31,795 nt of DNA from CAYRMV01 sp964425255 (GTDB lineage Bacteria; Bacteroidota; Bacteroidia; Flavobacteriales_D; Crocinitomicaceae). Of this stretch, positions 25,564-31,795 are shown in pieces (the first letter of the stretch is position 1; each line of letters starts with the position of its first letter). The notes under the pieces were generated by a model, which was not told where the DNA came from, made no database searches, and worked only from the letters and a program-made list of their open reading frames with translations. Position numbers and translations under genes: made by a program. Location of the stretch: positions 1 to 31,795 of the forward strand of contig CAYRMV010000022.1 in NCBI GenBank assembly GCA_964425255.1. The letters are read 5' to 3'.

Positions 25564-26048
25564 TTTTCAGTTCTATTTTTTGTCACTACCCATTCACCTG
25601 ATCTAGGAGTACCTTTGTATGTTAATTGCTTATTCGACTTCAACTTTTTAATGTGGTAACGAACACCTTCTTCAGAAAGGCCTAAGAGTGACGCCAATTC
25701 TCGTGCAGTTGATCTTGGTTTAAGCATCAAATAATCAAGTATTTGAACCTGTATTTTAGTGGTAGTTTTAGTGGTAGTTAATAAAGGTACCATCACTTCA
25801 AAAATATCTCCCTCTACTACTTTTGGTACATCACCTGAATACAAACTACTATATTTAAAAATTTTACGAATTCCCGTCCCCAATTCTTCCGCCCATCCGA
25901 TTTGCAGACAATTCTGAAAATTAGCCTGTGAAATAAAATAGGAAACCGTCTCAAACAAATTTGCAGGCAATTCATCCGTAGCTTTTTTAAACTCTACGTT
26001 CAGTCCTTCTCCGTGTTGAATAATCTGTTGAATGTGATTAAATTCCAT
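25560..26048 (-). pseudogene. Internally deleted AlbA_2 (Schlafen-like) / winged-helix protein
   Basis: 162 aa in one open frame. Residues about 15-38 match the start of an AlbA_2 DNA-binding domain (LNVEFKKATDELPANLFETV), but the sequence then jumps to the motif WAEELGTGIRKIFKYSSLYSG, which in full-length relatives comes after some 250-300 more residues of AlbA_2 and the ATPase-like domain. The C-terminal winged helix at about 95-155 (STARELASLLGLSEEGVRYHIKKLKS) is intact. An in-frame internal deletion is the simplest reading. The product may still bind DNA or may be a decaying relic. The gene shares an ATGA overlap with the glycosyltransferase gene, an unusual pairing. Confidence 0.65.
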
Positions 26049-26231
26049 GCTTTTTCATTTCGAACATCACGCCTACTTGCGACGCGTCCCGAAGATACAT
26101 ATTTTTTCATGAATACCGGAATAGGATTATCCCCTTTTAAACAGAATTCGATTTTCTTTTCATCTCTTTTTAGTATGTCAAAATACAAACCGAAACTTTA
26201 CGAGATGAAGTTTATTCTTTTACATAACAAT

Positions 26232-26306
26232 TTTAGTAAATAAATTTCAATCTATTGAGTAATTTTAAAGCATTAATTGAGTAAATTTAATAGATATACT
26301 GAGTAA
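26232..26306. repeat. Upstream array of direct repeats at 22-bp spacing
   Basis: The core TTGAGTAA occurs at 26255, 26277 and 26299 (CTGAGTAA), exactly 22 bp apart, with a degenerate copy (TTTAGTAA) 23 bp before at 26232. The bases between are AT-rich and not conserved. Confidence 0.75.
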
Positions 26307-26390
26307 AATATTATTTTATTTAATATAAACGCATATAAAACCAAAATAAACTATTGATTTTAAAATAGTTTCAATAAAATCTACTAACAA

Positions 26391-26398
26391 TATCTTTG
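26391..26398 (+). promoter_or_regulatory. Orphan -7 element between the repeat arrays
   Basis: TATCTTTG fits TAnnTTTG but no ORF follows within 240 bp. It may start a short RNA or be chance. Confidence 0.25.
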
Positions 26399-26452
26399 TT
26401 TATTTCCCATCTATTAGAGGGTTTTATTCTTGATTTTATGGTGGAGGTTTTA

Positions 26453-26526
26453 GTTGAGGTGCGATTAATCACATTGTGGAGGCGCGATTAATGGGTTAGT
26501 GGAGGCGCGATTAATCGCGCCTCCAC
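26453..26526. repeat. Three 23-bp repeats ending in a perfect 28-bp GC-rich palindrome
   Basis: Units begin at 26453, 26476 and 26499, each G-T-[GT]-G-A-G-G-[CT]-G-C-G-A-T-T-A-A-T. The last continues into its own reverse complement (half-site GTGGAGGCGCGATT; 26499-26526). The GC-rich stem stands out from its AT-rich surroundings. A diverged relative lies at 31723-31750. Confidence 0.8.
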
Positions 26527-26549
26527 GGGAAGAATAGCAAATAAATATA

Positions 26550-26623
26550 TTGAGTAAATTAAATCAATCTATTGAGTAATTTAGTTTTATATATTGAGTA
26601 AAATTACTACCTTTGCTAAGTAA
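26550..26623. repeat. Downstream array of direct repeats at 22-bp spacing, overlapping the ATPase promoter
   Basis: TTGAGTAA at 26550, 26572 and 26594, with a degenerate CTAAGTAA at 26616, all exactly 22 bp apart. The last two bracket the -7 box at 26608-26615. Confidence 0.75.
26608..26615 (+). promoter_or_regulatory. -7 promoter element of the ATPase gene
   Basis: TACCTTTG fits TAnnTTTG, 39 nt before the ATG at 26654, and lies between two array repeats. Confidence 0.5.
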
Positions 26624-26653
26624 ATACATTAAAAATCTAATAAACAACTCTTT

Positions 26654-27844
26654 ATGAATACCATAAATAGGCCTCATCTTCAAATATTAGCAGAAAGAAT
26701 TCAAGAAAAAAGGCAATTCATACATGTGCTTGTTGGACCGAGACAGGTGGGAAAAACTACCATCATCAAACAATTGCTTACCAATTATGCATACGAATAC
26801 ACCTATGAATCAGCAGATGCGATTACCATGGATAATTTCACTTGGCTCATGCAACTGTGGGAGGCGGCACGCATGCGGATGAAAGCACAAAACAGTCCTG
26901 AACATTTGTTGGTGATCGACGAAATTCAGAAGGTGGAAAATTGGAGCGAAGTTGTGAAACAACTTTGGGATAAAGATACTTTCGAAAATACAAATATCAA
27001 AGTGATCTTACTCGGATCGTCGCGCTTATTGATTCAACAAGGCCTGAGTGAATCGCTTGCAGGTAGATTTGAAACCATGTACGTAGGACATTGGTCTTAC
27101 ACCGAAATGAAAGATGCATTCGACATTAGTTTGGATGAATATATTTACTTTGGTGCATATCCCGGTGCAGCGAACCTAATGAAAGATGAAGCTCGATGGA
27201 AAGAATACATCAAAAATGCCTTGATTGAAACGAGTATATCCAAAGATATTCTCATGCTCACACGTGTCGACAAACCCGCTTTGCTGAAACGATTATTCGA
27301 AATTGGTTGTTTGTACTCGGGGCAAATTTTATCGTTCACCAAAATTATGGGACAATTGCAAGATGCTGGAAATACCACCACATTGGCAAACTACTTGAAC
27401 TTATTATCTGATAGTGGTTTACTTGGCGGAATAGAAAAGTACACCGGAAACGTTGTCCGGAAGAGAAGCTCTAGCCCTAAATTTCAGGTGTACAACTCAG
27501 CTCTGATTAGTGCGCAAGATCGCTTGTATTACGCAGATACACGATCCAATCCAAAACATTGGGGCAGAATGGTTGAATCTGCAGTGGGTGCTCATTTGCA
27601 AAACGCGGCAGTAATCCATAATTTGCAGTTAACTTATTGGCGAGAAGGGAATCATGAAGTAGATTTCATCCTCCAAAAAGGAAATCAAACCATCGCCATC
27701 GAAGTGAAAAGCGGGATACGTACCGACCAACGCGGTATGTCTATATTTTACACCAAATACAAACCCGATAAAACACTCTTAGTTGGAACAGGCGGAATTC
27801 CAATTGAGTTGTTTCTGACCTTGGATCCGAATGAAATGTTTTGA
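26654..27844 (+). CDS. AAA+ ATPase with C-terminal DUF4143 (PD-(D/E)xK-like)
   Basis: 396 aa, a full-length member. Walker A GPRQVGKTT is at 28-36, Walker B LLVIDE at 85-90 and sensor-1-like GSS at 121-123. The central winged-helix-like region follows, and the DUF4143 C-terminus has EVDFILQ and IAIEVKSG, resembling the Asp and Glu-x-Lys residues of PD-(D/E)xK nucleases (Asp337, Glu350, Lys352). This is a widespread, often multicopy accessory ATPase with unknown role. It sits alone downstream of the two repeat arrays, and a broken second copy of its 3' end lies about 1.2 kb further on. Confidence 0.88.
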   Translation: MNTINRPHLQILAERIQEKRQFIHVLVGPRQVGKTTIIKQLLTNYAYEYTYESADAITMDNFTWLMQLWEAARMRMKAQNSPEHLLVIDEIQKVENWSEVVKQLWDKDTFENTNIKVILLGSSRLLIQQGLSESLAGRFETMYVGHWSYTEMKDAFDISLDEYIYFGAYPGAANLMKDEARWKEYIKNALIETSISKDILMLTRVDKPALLKRLFEIGCLYSGQILSFTKIMGQLQDAGNTTTLANYLNLLSDSGLLGGIEKYTGNVVRKRSSSPKFQVYNSALISAQDRLYYADTRSNPKHWGRMVESAVGAHLQNAAVIHNLQLTYWREGNHEVDFILQKGNQTIAIEVKSGIRTDQRGMSIFYTKYKPDKTLLVGTGGIPIELFLTLDPNEMF

Positions 27845-27847
27845 GAA
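27656..27847 (+). repeat. Direct repeat, copy 1 (ATPase 3' end)
   Basis: 192 bp at the end of the ATPase gene that recur gap-free at 29047-29238, with about 12 base differences by eye, mostly silent. Confidence 0.85.
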
Positions 27848-28013
27848 GGAGATAATCAAAATCGAGAAAATTGACCGATCATGTTTACCCCGCTTGGAGG
27901 AACCCACGAATTTGAAAAACAACTCAAAGAACTATAATACAACCGATAGTGTATGTCCCAGCGAATCCTTATCGTTAAACATCATATTTACCAATAGCCG
28001 CTGTTCGATGTGT

Positions 28014-28562
28014 TTACAATGACGTTAAATCAAAGTACATTTGTCTTGTTTCTTCATCTTTATCACTTTCCGTTAAATATTCAAAATTCAACCTTTCGTA
28101 GAATGTCAATGATTGACTATAAGCATCTACTGTAACTAGTTTACATGCTTGTTTTTCATTTAATTCGAACGCGTCGTTTATGATACTATTTACGATTAGT
28201 TTCCCTAATCCTTTACCTTTGAAATTTCTATCAATACCTAAACGTCCAATCTTAAGAGCAGGGAATGATTTTAAGTGACGTTTTGGATGACTAAGTAACT
28301 CCTTTAAAAACCTTCTAAAAGCAGATTTACTTGCAAAACTTTCTAATTCAACTTTCAAACTATCATTAAAAACACTGTAATAAGCTACAGTTTGTTCTTC
28401 ATTTTCTAAGATAAATGTAGTTGCTAAGAATTCTTTTTTATACAACTTTGCTTTTTCAATTAAAAATTCATTCAAGTCAGAGTCCCCACAATCAAAAGGC
28501 TTAATTGTATGATTTTCTTCTAATAAGATTAATGAAAGTTGCGACAATTCTTCTTCTGACAC
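28014..28562 (-). CDS. GNAT family N-acetyltransferase, toxin-like
   Basis: 182 aa from a GTG start. The N-terminal FDCGDSDLNEFL (23-34), IGRLGIDRNFKGKGLGKLI (acetyl-CoA loop, about 105-123) and a late DAYSQSLTFYERLNF (Tyr155) are the pattern of TacT-type toxins that acetylate aminoacyl-tRNA. The starting GTG lies 3 bp after the stop of the small upstream gene, as in toxin-antitoxin pairs. Ordinary GNAT enzymes cannot be excluded. The AT-rich base use and flanking repeat copies suggest an inserted accessory module. Confidence 0.75.
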   Translation of the reverse strand: MSEEELSQLSLILLEENHTIKPFDCGDSDLNEFLIEKAKLYKKEFLATTFILENEEQTVAYYSVFNDSLKVELESFASKSAFRRFLKELLSHPKRHLKSFPALKIGRLGIDRNFKGKGLGKLIVNSIINDAFELNEKQACKLVTVDAYSQSLTFYERLNFEYLTESDKDEETRQMYFDLTSL

Positions 28563-28565
28563 GAA

Positions 28566-28730
28566 CTACGCTTTTTTTAATAACGATTTGAATGCAGAAG
28601 CATCTCTTTTTACTTCAACTAATTTTGAAGAAGAATTTGAATCTTGACGCTTATTAATTCTCACCTTTGATAGAAAATTTATAGCATCTTGACCTCTTAA
28701 CACGGGTGTTATTTTGATTGGTTTTGCCAT
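28566..28730 (-). CDS. Putative antitoxin-like partner of the GNAT protein
   Basis: 54 aa, starting MAKPIKITPVLRGQDAINFL. It is short and basic, with a Ser/Asn-rich middle and a helical C-terminus (DASAFKSLLKKA). It does not look like the usual DUF1778 antitoxin, but size, order and spacing fit that role. The start at 28730 is supported by the promoter (-7 at 28752-28759). An upstream extension to 28781 would run through the promoter. Confidence 0.55.
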   Translation of the reverse strand: MAKPIKITPVLRGQDAINFLSKVRINKRQDSNSSSKLVEVKRDASAFKSLLKKA

Positions 28731-28751
28731 TTTCTTTATTCTTGAGTTTTT

Positions 28752-28782
28752 CAAAGTTACTAATTTCAAATAATATACCAAA
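28752..28782 (-). promoter_or_regulatory. Promoter of the GNAT/antitoxin-like pair
   Basis: Minus strand: -33 TTTG at 28779-28782, 19 bp, then -7 TAACTTTG at 28752-28759, 22 nt before the ATG. Confidence 0.6.
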
Positions 28783-28811
28783 ATCTAATTTTGTTCTCAA
28801 CAGGGTAAACG

Positions 28812-28832
28812 CACACATTGAGTGTATGTGTG
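28812..28832. promoter_or_regulatory. Inverted repeat upstream of the GNAT pair
   Basis: CACACAT and ATGTGTG with a 7-nt loop, 30 bp before the -33 box. Possible operator or part of the small element 28799-29028. Confidence 0.3.
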
Positions 28833-28924
28833 TAAATAGGTTTCAAATTCTTGAAAATATATTTTCATTTACAATTTTGGAGACTCTAAATGGTTAAAAC
28901 CATTGAAAACGCCATTTCATCTCA

Positions 28925-28950
28925 TAGCCCACGGTATAAACCGCAGGCTA
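28925..28950. repeat. REP-like hairpin
   Basis: TAGCC-CA-CGGT, loop ATAA, ACCG-CA-GGCTA: a nine-pair stem with a two-base internal loop. It resembles REP palindromes linked to RAYT transposases, but no such gene is in the window. Confidence 0.4.
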
Positions 28951-29031
28951 CTTTGATTCAAAATAACCAAAAATCATTTCAACGATTTATATACAACAGA
29001 AGTATATTAAGTATGTGTTTGCCCTGTTATC

Positions 29032-29235
29032 AAAGAAGGAAACCTCGAAGTAGATTTCATTCTGCAAAAAGGAAATCAAACCATTGCCATCGAAGTGAAA
29101 AGCGGGATGCGTGCCGACCAACGCGGTATGTCTATATTTTACACCAAATACAAACCCGATAAAACACTCTTAGTTGGAACAGGCGGTATTCCGATTGAGT
29201 TGTTTTTGACCTTGGATCCGGGAGAGATGTTTTGA
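29032..29235 (+). pseudogene. Fragment of a second DUF4143 ATPase (3' end only)
   Basis: The frame beginning KEGNLEVDFILQKGNQ and ending in GEMF-stop corresponds to residues 330-396 of the ATPase at 26654-27844. There is no start codon or 5' part, so it is a relic. About 94% identical over 192 bp to the complete gene; the homology stops at the candidate MITE end. Confidence 0.85.
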
Positions 29236-29238
29236 GAA
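29047..29238 (+). repeat. Direct repeat, copy 2 (ATPase 3' end)
   Basis: Same 192 bp as at 27656-27847, same orientation, separated from it by about 1.2 kb holding the GNAT pair. Confidence 0.85.
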
Positions 29239-29264
29239 AATTATAGTTAGGGAGTTTGGTTGTA

Positions 29265-29300
29265 TTTCGTTGAGATGCGATAAATAGCAACTCAACGAAA
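29265..29300. other. Strong hairpin at the 3' end of the second amidotransferase gene
   Basis: Ten-pair stem TTTCGTTGAG/CTCAACGAAA, an A-A mismatch, TGC/GCA, and loop GATAAATA. The stop codon of the minus-strand gene lies in the stem. No T run follows on the minus strand, so it is not a classic terminator. Confidence 0.5.
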
Positions 29301-30413
29301 AAATTGAAAATTAAAAACTCTTTTTATAAATCTGTAAATTGGACGAAAGCGATCATACCAATCTAAATCACTTTTGTATGAACGATGTGAAACCGGTTCT
29401 TTTTGCATATACTCCTGAAAAGACTGTTCACTAATCCCAATTTTTTTGAGGAAAAATAAACGATCCTGATTTTCTAACTCTGGAGATAAATACATAGCTG
29501 TTTCATCTAATTTTCGCATCGCTTCATTTTTAGATAGTTGGCCACTGCAAATGAGCATAGAGATATGAGAAATACGTTTATCAACTCCAAATTTGTTCGG
29601 CAAAATGAATCCTTGATAAAAACGGGTAAAAACATTATCATAGTGTTTCGCGCCATAGTCATTCCAACCATACAAATCTTGAATGATTTTTTTAGCCTCA
29701 TCTTTTTTGTATGAAATCCAATCTAAAGGGTATGCGAATTGAATCTTTTTAAATCGTTCATAATAAAGGTGTTCAAATGTTCCAATGAATTTGATCTTTT
29801 TTGGATAGGATCCCATAAACGACTTTGAAATCGCGAAAATATTTCGCTTATCTAGTTTGTAATGCGTAAAATCATCAGGCATTATACCCTCAGTGTCTAC
29901 TGAATACCCATTCAAAATGTATTTGATTCGATGCTTCTTGGCAATTTTCAAATTATAAGCTAGCATCGCGTTATCAAATGGTAAGTCGATATCAAGAACA
30001 TTTGAAAGTACAAATGCTTTTTGAATTTCTTTCATCTCCTTCCAATCTAAAACAACTGCTTCGTAATCAAATCCAGTTGCAATGACAAGATTTCGGATGT
30101 TTTCTACTGAAACAGATGAATTCCAACCGCCATCAATATGCAACAACAAAGGATTTAATCCCCATTCTTTCGCTAAATGTACCAAATATGTACTATCTCC
30201 TCCTCCACTAATTCCAATCAAACAATCGTATTTGCCTCGTTTGGCATCTTTGATTTTTTGAATCGATTTATTTCGTTGTTCTTCTGTGCGCAAATACAAT
30301 AAGCTTCGAATTCGATGCTCATTCACCTGACATACATCACATTTCCCTGTATGATCTAACTCAATGTGTGGATGATTATTTTCATTAAATAAGCAAAAAT
30401 TGCATTCTTTCAT
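29292..30413 (-). CDS. N-acetyl sugar amidotransferase, second copy (PP-loop)
   Basis: 373 aa. It has the same architecture as the protein at 21470-22606 but is strongly diverged: Cys4, Cys7, Cys25 and Cys28 at the N-terminus, PP-loop SGGGDST at 69-75, YILNGYSVDTEGIMPDDF, and YGAKHYDNVFTRFYQGFIL. It likely performs the same ATP-dependent amidation on a different sugar. No partner HisH/HisF2 gene is next to it, so the single fused protein may feed both. Divergent from the glycosyltransferase at 30450, with only 36 bp between. Confidence 0.85.
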   Translation of the reverse strand: MKECNFCLFNENNHPHIELDHTGKCDVCQVNEHRIRSLLYLRTEEQRNKSIQKIKDAKRGKYDCLIGISGGGDSTYLVHLAKEWGLNPLLLHIDGGWNSSVSVENIRNLVIATGFDYEAVVLDWKEMKEIQKAFVLSNVLDIDLPFDNAMLAYNLKIAKKHRIKYILNGYSVDTEGIMPDDFTHYKLDKRNIFAISKSFMGSYPKKIKFIGTFEHLYYERFKKIQFAYPLDWISYKKDEAKKIIQDLYGWNDYGAKHYDNVFTRFYQGFILPNKFGVDKRISHISMLICSGQLSKNEAMRKLDETAMYLSPELENQDRLFFLKKIGISEQSFQEYMQKEPVSHRSYKSDLDWYDRFRPIYRFIKRVFNFQFFR

Positions 30414-30449
30414 TAGAAGTTATTAATATTGATTCTTCAAACGGACAAA

Positions 30450-31655
30450 ATGGATACAGAACTCATTATAATTTGCTCCTCTTTTCCATTTTACGATGGA
30501 GAATCTTTTTTGGCATTGGAATACAAATATCTACAAAAAAACTTCAATAATGTTCATTTTATCGTTAAAGGCAATACAAAAAGAACTGTCTTATCTAATC
30601 AATTTTCAAATGAATTCATTTATGAAATAAACACAGAACTATCTAATTACCAAAAATTATTCGCGCTTTTTAACTTGTTTCGATGGACAGTAATTGTAGA
30701 AATTATCCAAAAACCTCATTTAGGGTTCACCAAAAACTTACAAAAAATTAAAATTGCAATTATTAGTTTTTACCAAGCTAAATTGATTAAACAAAAAATT
30801 CGATCATTAACTGACAAGAAAAAAAATACATTTATTGTATACTCATATTGGTGTGATGAAGGGGCTCTTGCAGCGGCTATGCTTCAAAAAGAAAAAATTA
30901 ATTTCAAAACTTGTTCTCGAGTTCATGGCTGGGATTTATACTTTCATGTTCATTCTGTTCCCTATTTACCATTTCGAAAATTTATTCAATCACATATTAC
31001 AGCGATTTATCCAATTTCTGAAAAAGGGATTTCCGAGATAAAAAACACGTGGAAAGTGGATACACACAATGTGCATCTTGCTCGCCTCGGTGTTGAAGGA
31101 ATCCCACATACAGGCAATAAACGCTCGAATAAAACAGTTGTTGTTAGCTGTTCAAATGTGATTCCACTCAAACGAATTGATTTGCTAGCAAAAACAATCC
31201 TTTCTTTTAACACTCCCATCTCGTGGATTCATTTTGGTGATGGCCCTGAACTTCAAAATATCCAAAAATGGGTCCAAGATCACATGAAAGAAAATCACAA
31301 TATCCAATTTAAGGGAAAAATAAACAATAATGAAATTTTACAATTCTATGCTGACAAAGAAATAACCGTATTTGTAAATGTTAGCTCATCCGAAGGAATC
31401 CCTGTTTCCATCATGGAAGCCATGAGCTTTGGAATTCCTGTTGTGGCAACCAATGTCGGAGGAACCTCTGAAATTGTAAACAATGAAAATGGTGTGCTTC
31501 TCTCAGAGAACCCAACACCCCTTGAAATAAAAGCTGCCATTGAAGAAGTAATTGCACATCCTGAAAAAGGAGAGGTTGCTTACAAAACATGGAATGAAAA
31601 ATACAATGCTGAAAAGAATTACACCGAATTTGTGAATCAATTAAAATCGATTTGA
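30450..31655 (+). CDS. Glycosyltransferase family 4
   Basis: 401 aa. N-terminal Rossmann half, then VVVSCSNVIPLKRIDLLAKT, IHFGDGPELQNIQ and the GT4 donor-binding motif SSEGIPVSIMEAMSFGIPVVAT with its EX7E pair, followed by GGTSEIV. A retaining GT-B enzyme that probably adds a sugar to the same surface glycan. The ATG at 30450 is preferred to a TTG at 30429. Divergent from the second amidotransferase gene, so both may share a promoter region. Confidence 0.88.
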   Translation: MDTELIIICSSFPFYDGESFLALEYKYLQKNFNNVHFIVKGNTKRTVLSNQFSNEFIYEINTELSNYQKLFALFNLFRWTVIVEIIQKPHLGFTKNLQKIKIAIISFYQAKLIKQKIRSLTDKKKNTFIVYSYWCDEGALAAAMLQKEKINFKTCSRVHGWDLYFHVHSVPYLPFRKFIQSHITAIYPISEKGISEIKNTWKVDTHNVHLARLGVEGIPHTGNKRSNKTVVVSCSNVIPLKRIDLLAKTILSFNTPISWIHFGDGPELQNIQKWVQDHMKENHNIQFKGKINNNEILQFYADKEITVFVNVSSSEGIPVSIMEAMSFGIPVVATNVGGTSEIVNNENGVLLSENPTPLEIKAAIEEVIAHPEKGEVAYKTWNEKYNAEKNYTEFVNQLKSI

Positions 31656-31700
31656 TTTTTTAATTTTTAGGAAATATCAATCCATTCCAGTATTTGAGAA

Positions 31701-31727
31701 TTTTGTGGATTTTGTGGATTTTGTGGT
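31701..31727 (+). repeat. Three tandem 9-bp repeats TTTTGTGG[AT]
   Basis: Three adjacent units at 31701, 31710 and 31719, leading straight into the 28-bp palindrome. Confidence 0.7.
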
Positions 31728-31750
31728 GGGGCGGGTAATCGCGCCACCAC
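31723..31750. repeat. Imperfect 28-bp palindrome, relative of 26499-26526
   Basis: Left half GTGGTGGGGCGGGT and right half AATCGCGCCACCAC. It differs from the perfect copy at five positions; two of them (5 and 24) are a paired A-T to T-A swap. The sequence after it to the window end is clearly GC-richer. Confidence 0.7.
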
Positions 31751-31795
31751 GACCAAAGGATTGGGCTTTACCATCGTCACCGCCCTGGCGGCCCA

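Larger units (their letters stand above)
28799..29028. mobile_element. Candidate MITE-like element, 230 bp
   Basis: The ends AACAGGGTAAAC (28799-28810) and its near reverse complement GTTTGCCCTGTT (29017-29028) match at 11 of 12 bases, and weaker similarity extends inward. No gene is inside and no clear target duplication is seen. It abuts the broken ATPase copy. Confidence 0.3.

Noticed and set aside
26000..26188. Minus-strand 62-aa ORF before the AlbA_2 gene
   Set aside because: No family signature, no promoter, and it overlaps the AlbA_2 gene in another frame.
26232..26623. CRISPR-like array
   Set aside because: The conserved core is only about 8 bp, the arrays have three or four units, and there are no cas genes or long spacers.
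28890..29162. Plus-strand ORF of 90 aa across the MITE-like stretch and the ATPase fragment
   Set aside because: It reads the ATPase fragment in the wrong frame; the true homologous frame is the one ending at 29235.
29265..29300. Terminator of the second amidotransferase gene
   Set aside because: The hairpin is strong but includes the stop codon and lacks a T run on the minus strand, so it was listed as a hairpin of unknown role.

Overview
The window looks like a chromosomal segment from a member of the Bacteroidota, most likely Flavobacteriales and perhaps close to Fluviicola/Crocinitomicaceae (the lower ranks are inference). The evidence is a type IX secretion sorting domain, an ECF sigma/FecR/STN signalling set, an OmpA-type protein, an AMP nucleosidase of the Bacteroidetes kind, and many upstream sequences fitting the Bacteroidetes -7 box TAnnTTTG. 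No rRNA, tRNA or CRISPR array was seen.

Layout. (1) 169-3649, minus: ECF sigma factor, FecR anti-sigma factor and an STN outer-membrane-like protein with about twelve 16-residue repeats and no TonB plug. (2) 3769-5692, minus: an AT-rich, overlapping three-gene operon of unknown function (zinc ribbon protein, lipoprotein, small acidic protein). (3) 5810-10729: DCC oxidoreductase plus TIGR01777 epimerase behind a perfect 28-bp palindrome, a small membrane protein, an M14 peptidase and AMP nucleosidase. (4) 10845-13806: paaABC (phenylacetyl-CoA epoxidase core, without paaD/E) ending in a terminator, divergent from a Crp/Fnr regulator with an 18-bp palindrome between them. (5) 13915-19786: a T9SS cargo protein, two small lipoproteins, an enoyl-CoA hydratase, an RRM protein with 21-bp coding repeats, a fosmidomycin-resistance-like MFS transporter and a phosphatase-superfamily protein. 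(6) 19937-21445: OmpA-family protein.

(7) 21470-31655 is a surface-glycan and accessory region. It has two PP-loop N-acetyl sugar amidotransferases, a natural HisH-HisF2 fusion (glutaminase plus ammonia-channelling barrel for acetamidino-sugar formation) and two GT4 glycosyltransferases. The HisH-HisF2 protein would release ammonia from glutamine, the PP-loop enzymes would use it to amidate an acetamido sugar, and the glycosyltransferases would build the sugar into a polysaccharide. Interrupting this set are an internally deleted AlbA_2/winged-helix gene, an AAA+/DUF4143 ATPase preceded by two arrays of direct repeats at 22-bp spacing, a GNAT toxin-antitoxin-like pair, and a broken copy of the ATPase 3' end.

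The most unusual items are the HisH-HisF2 fusion, the paired 22-bp repeat arrays before the ATPase, the ATPase 3'-end duplication around the GNAT module, a dispersed 28-bp palindrome with a compensatory base-pair change, and the plug-less STN receptor of the sigma/anti-sigma set.
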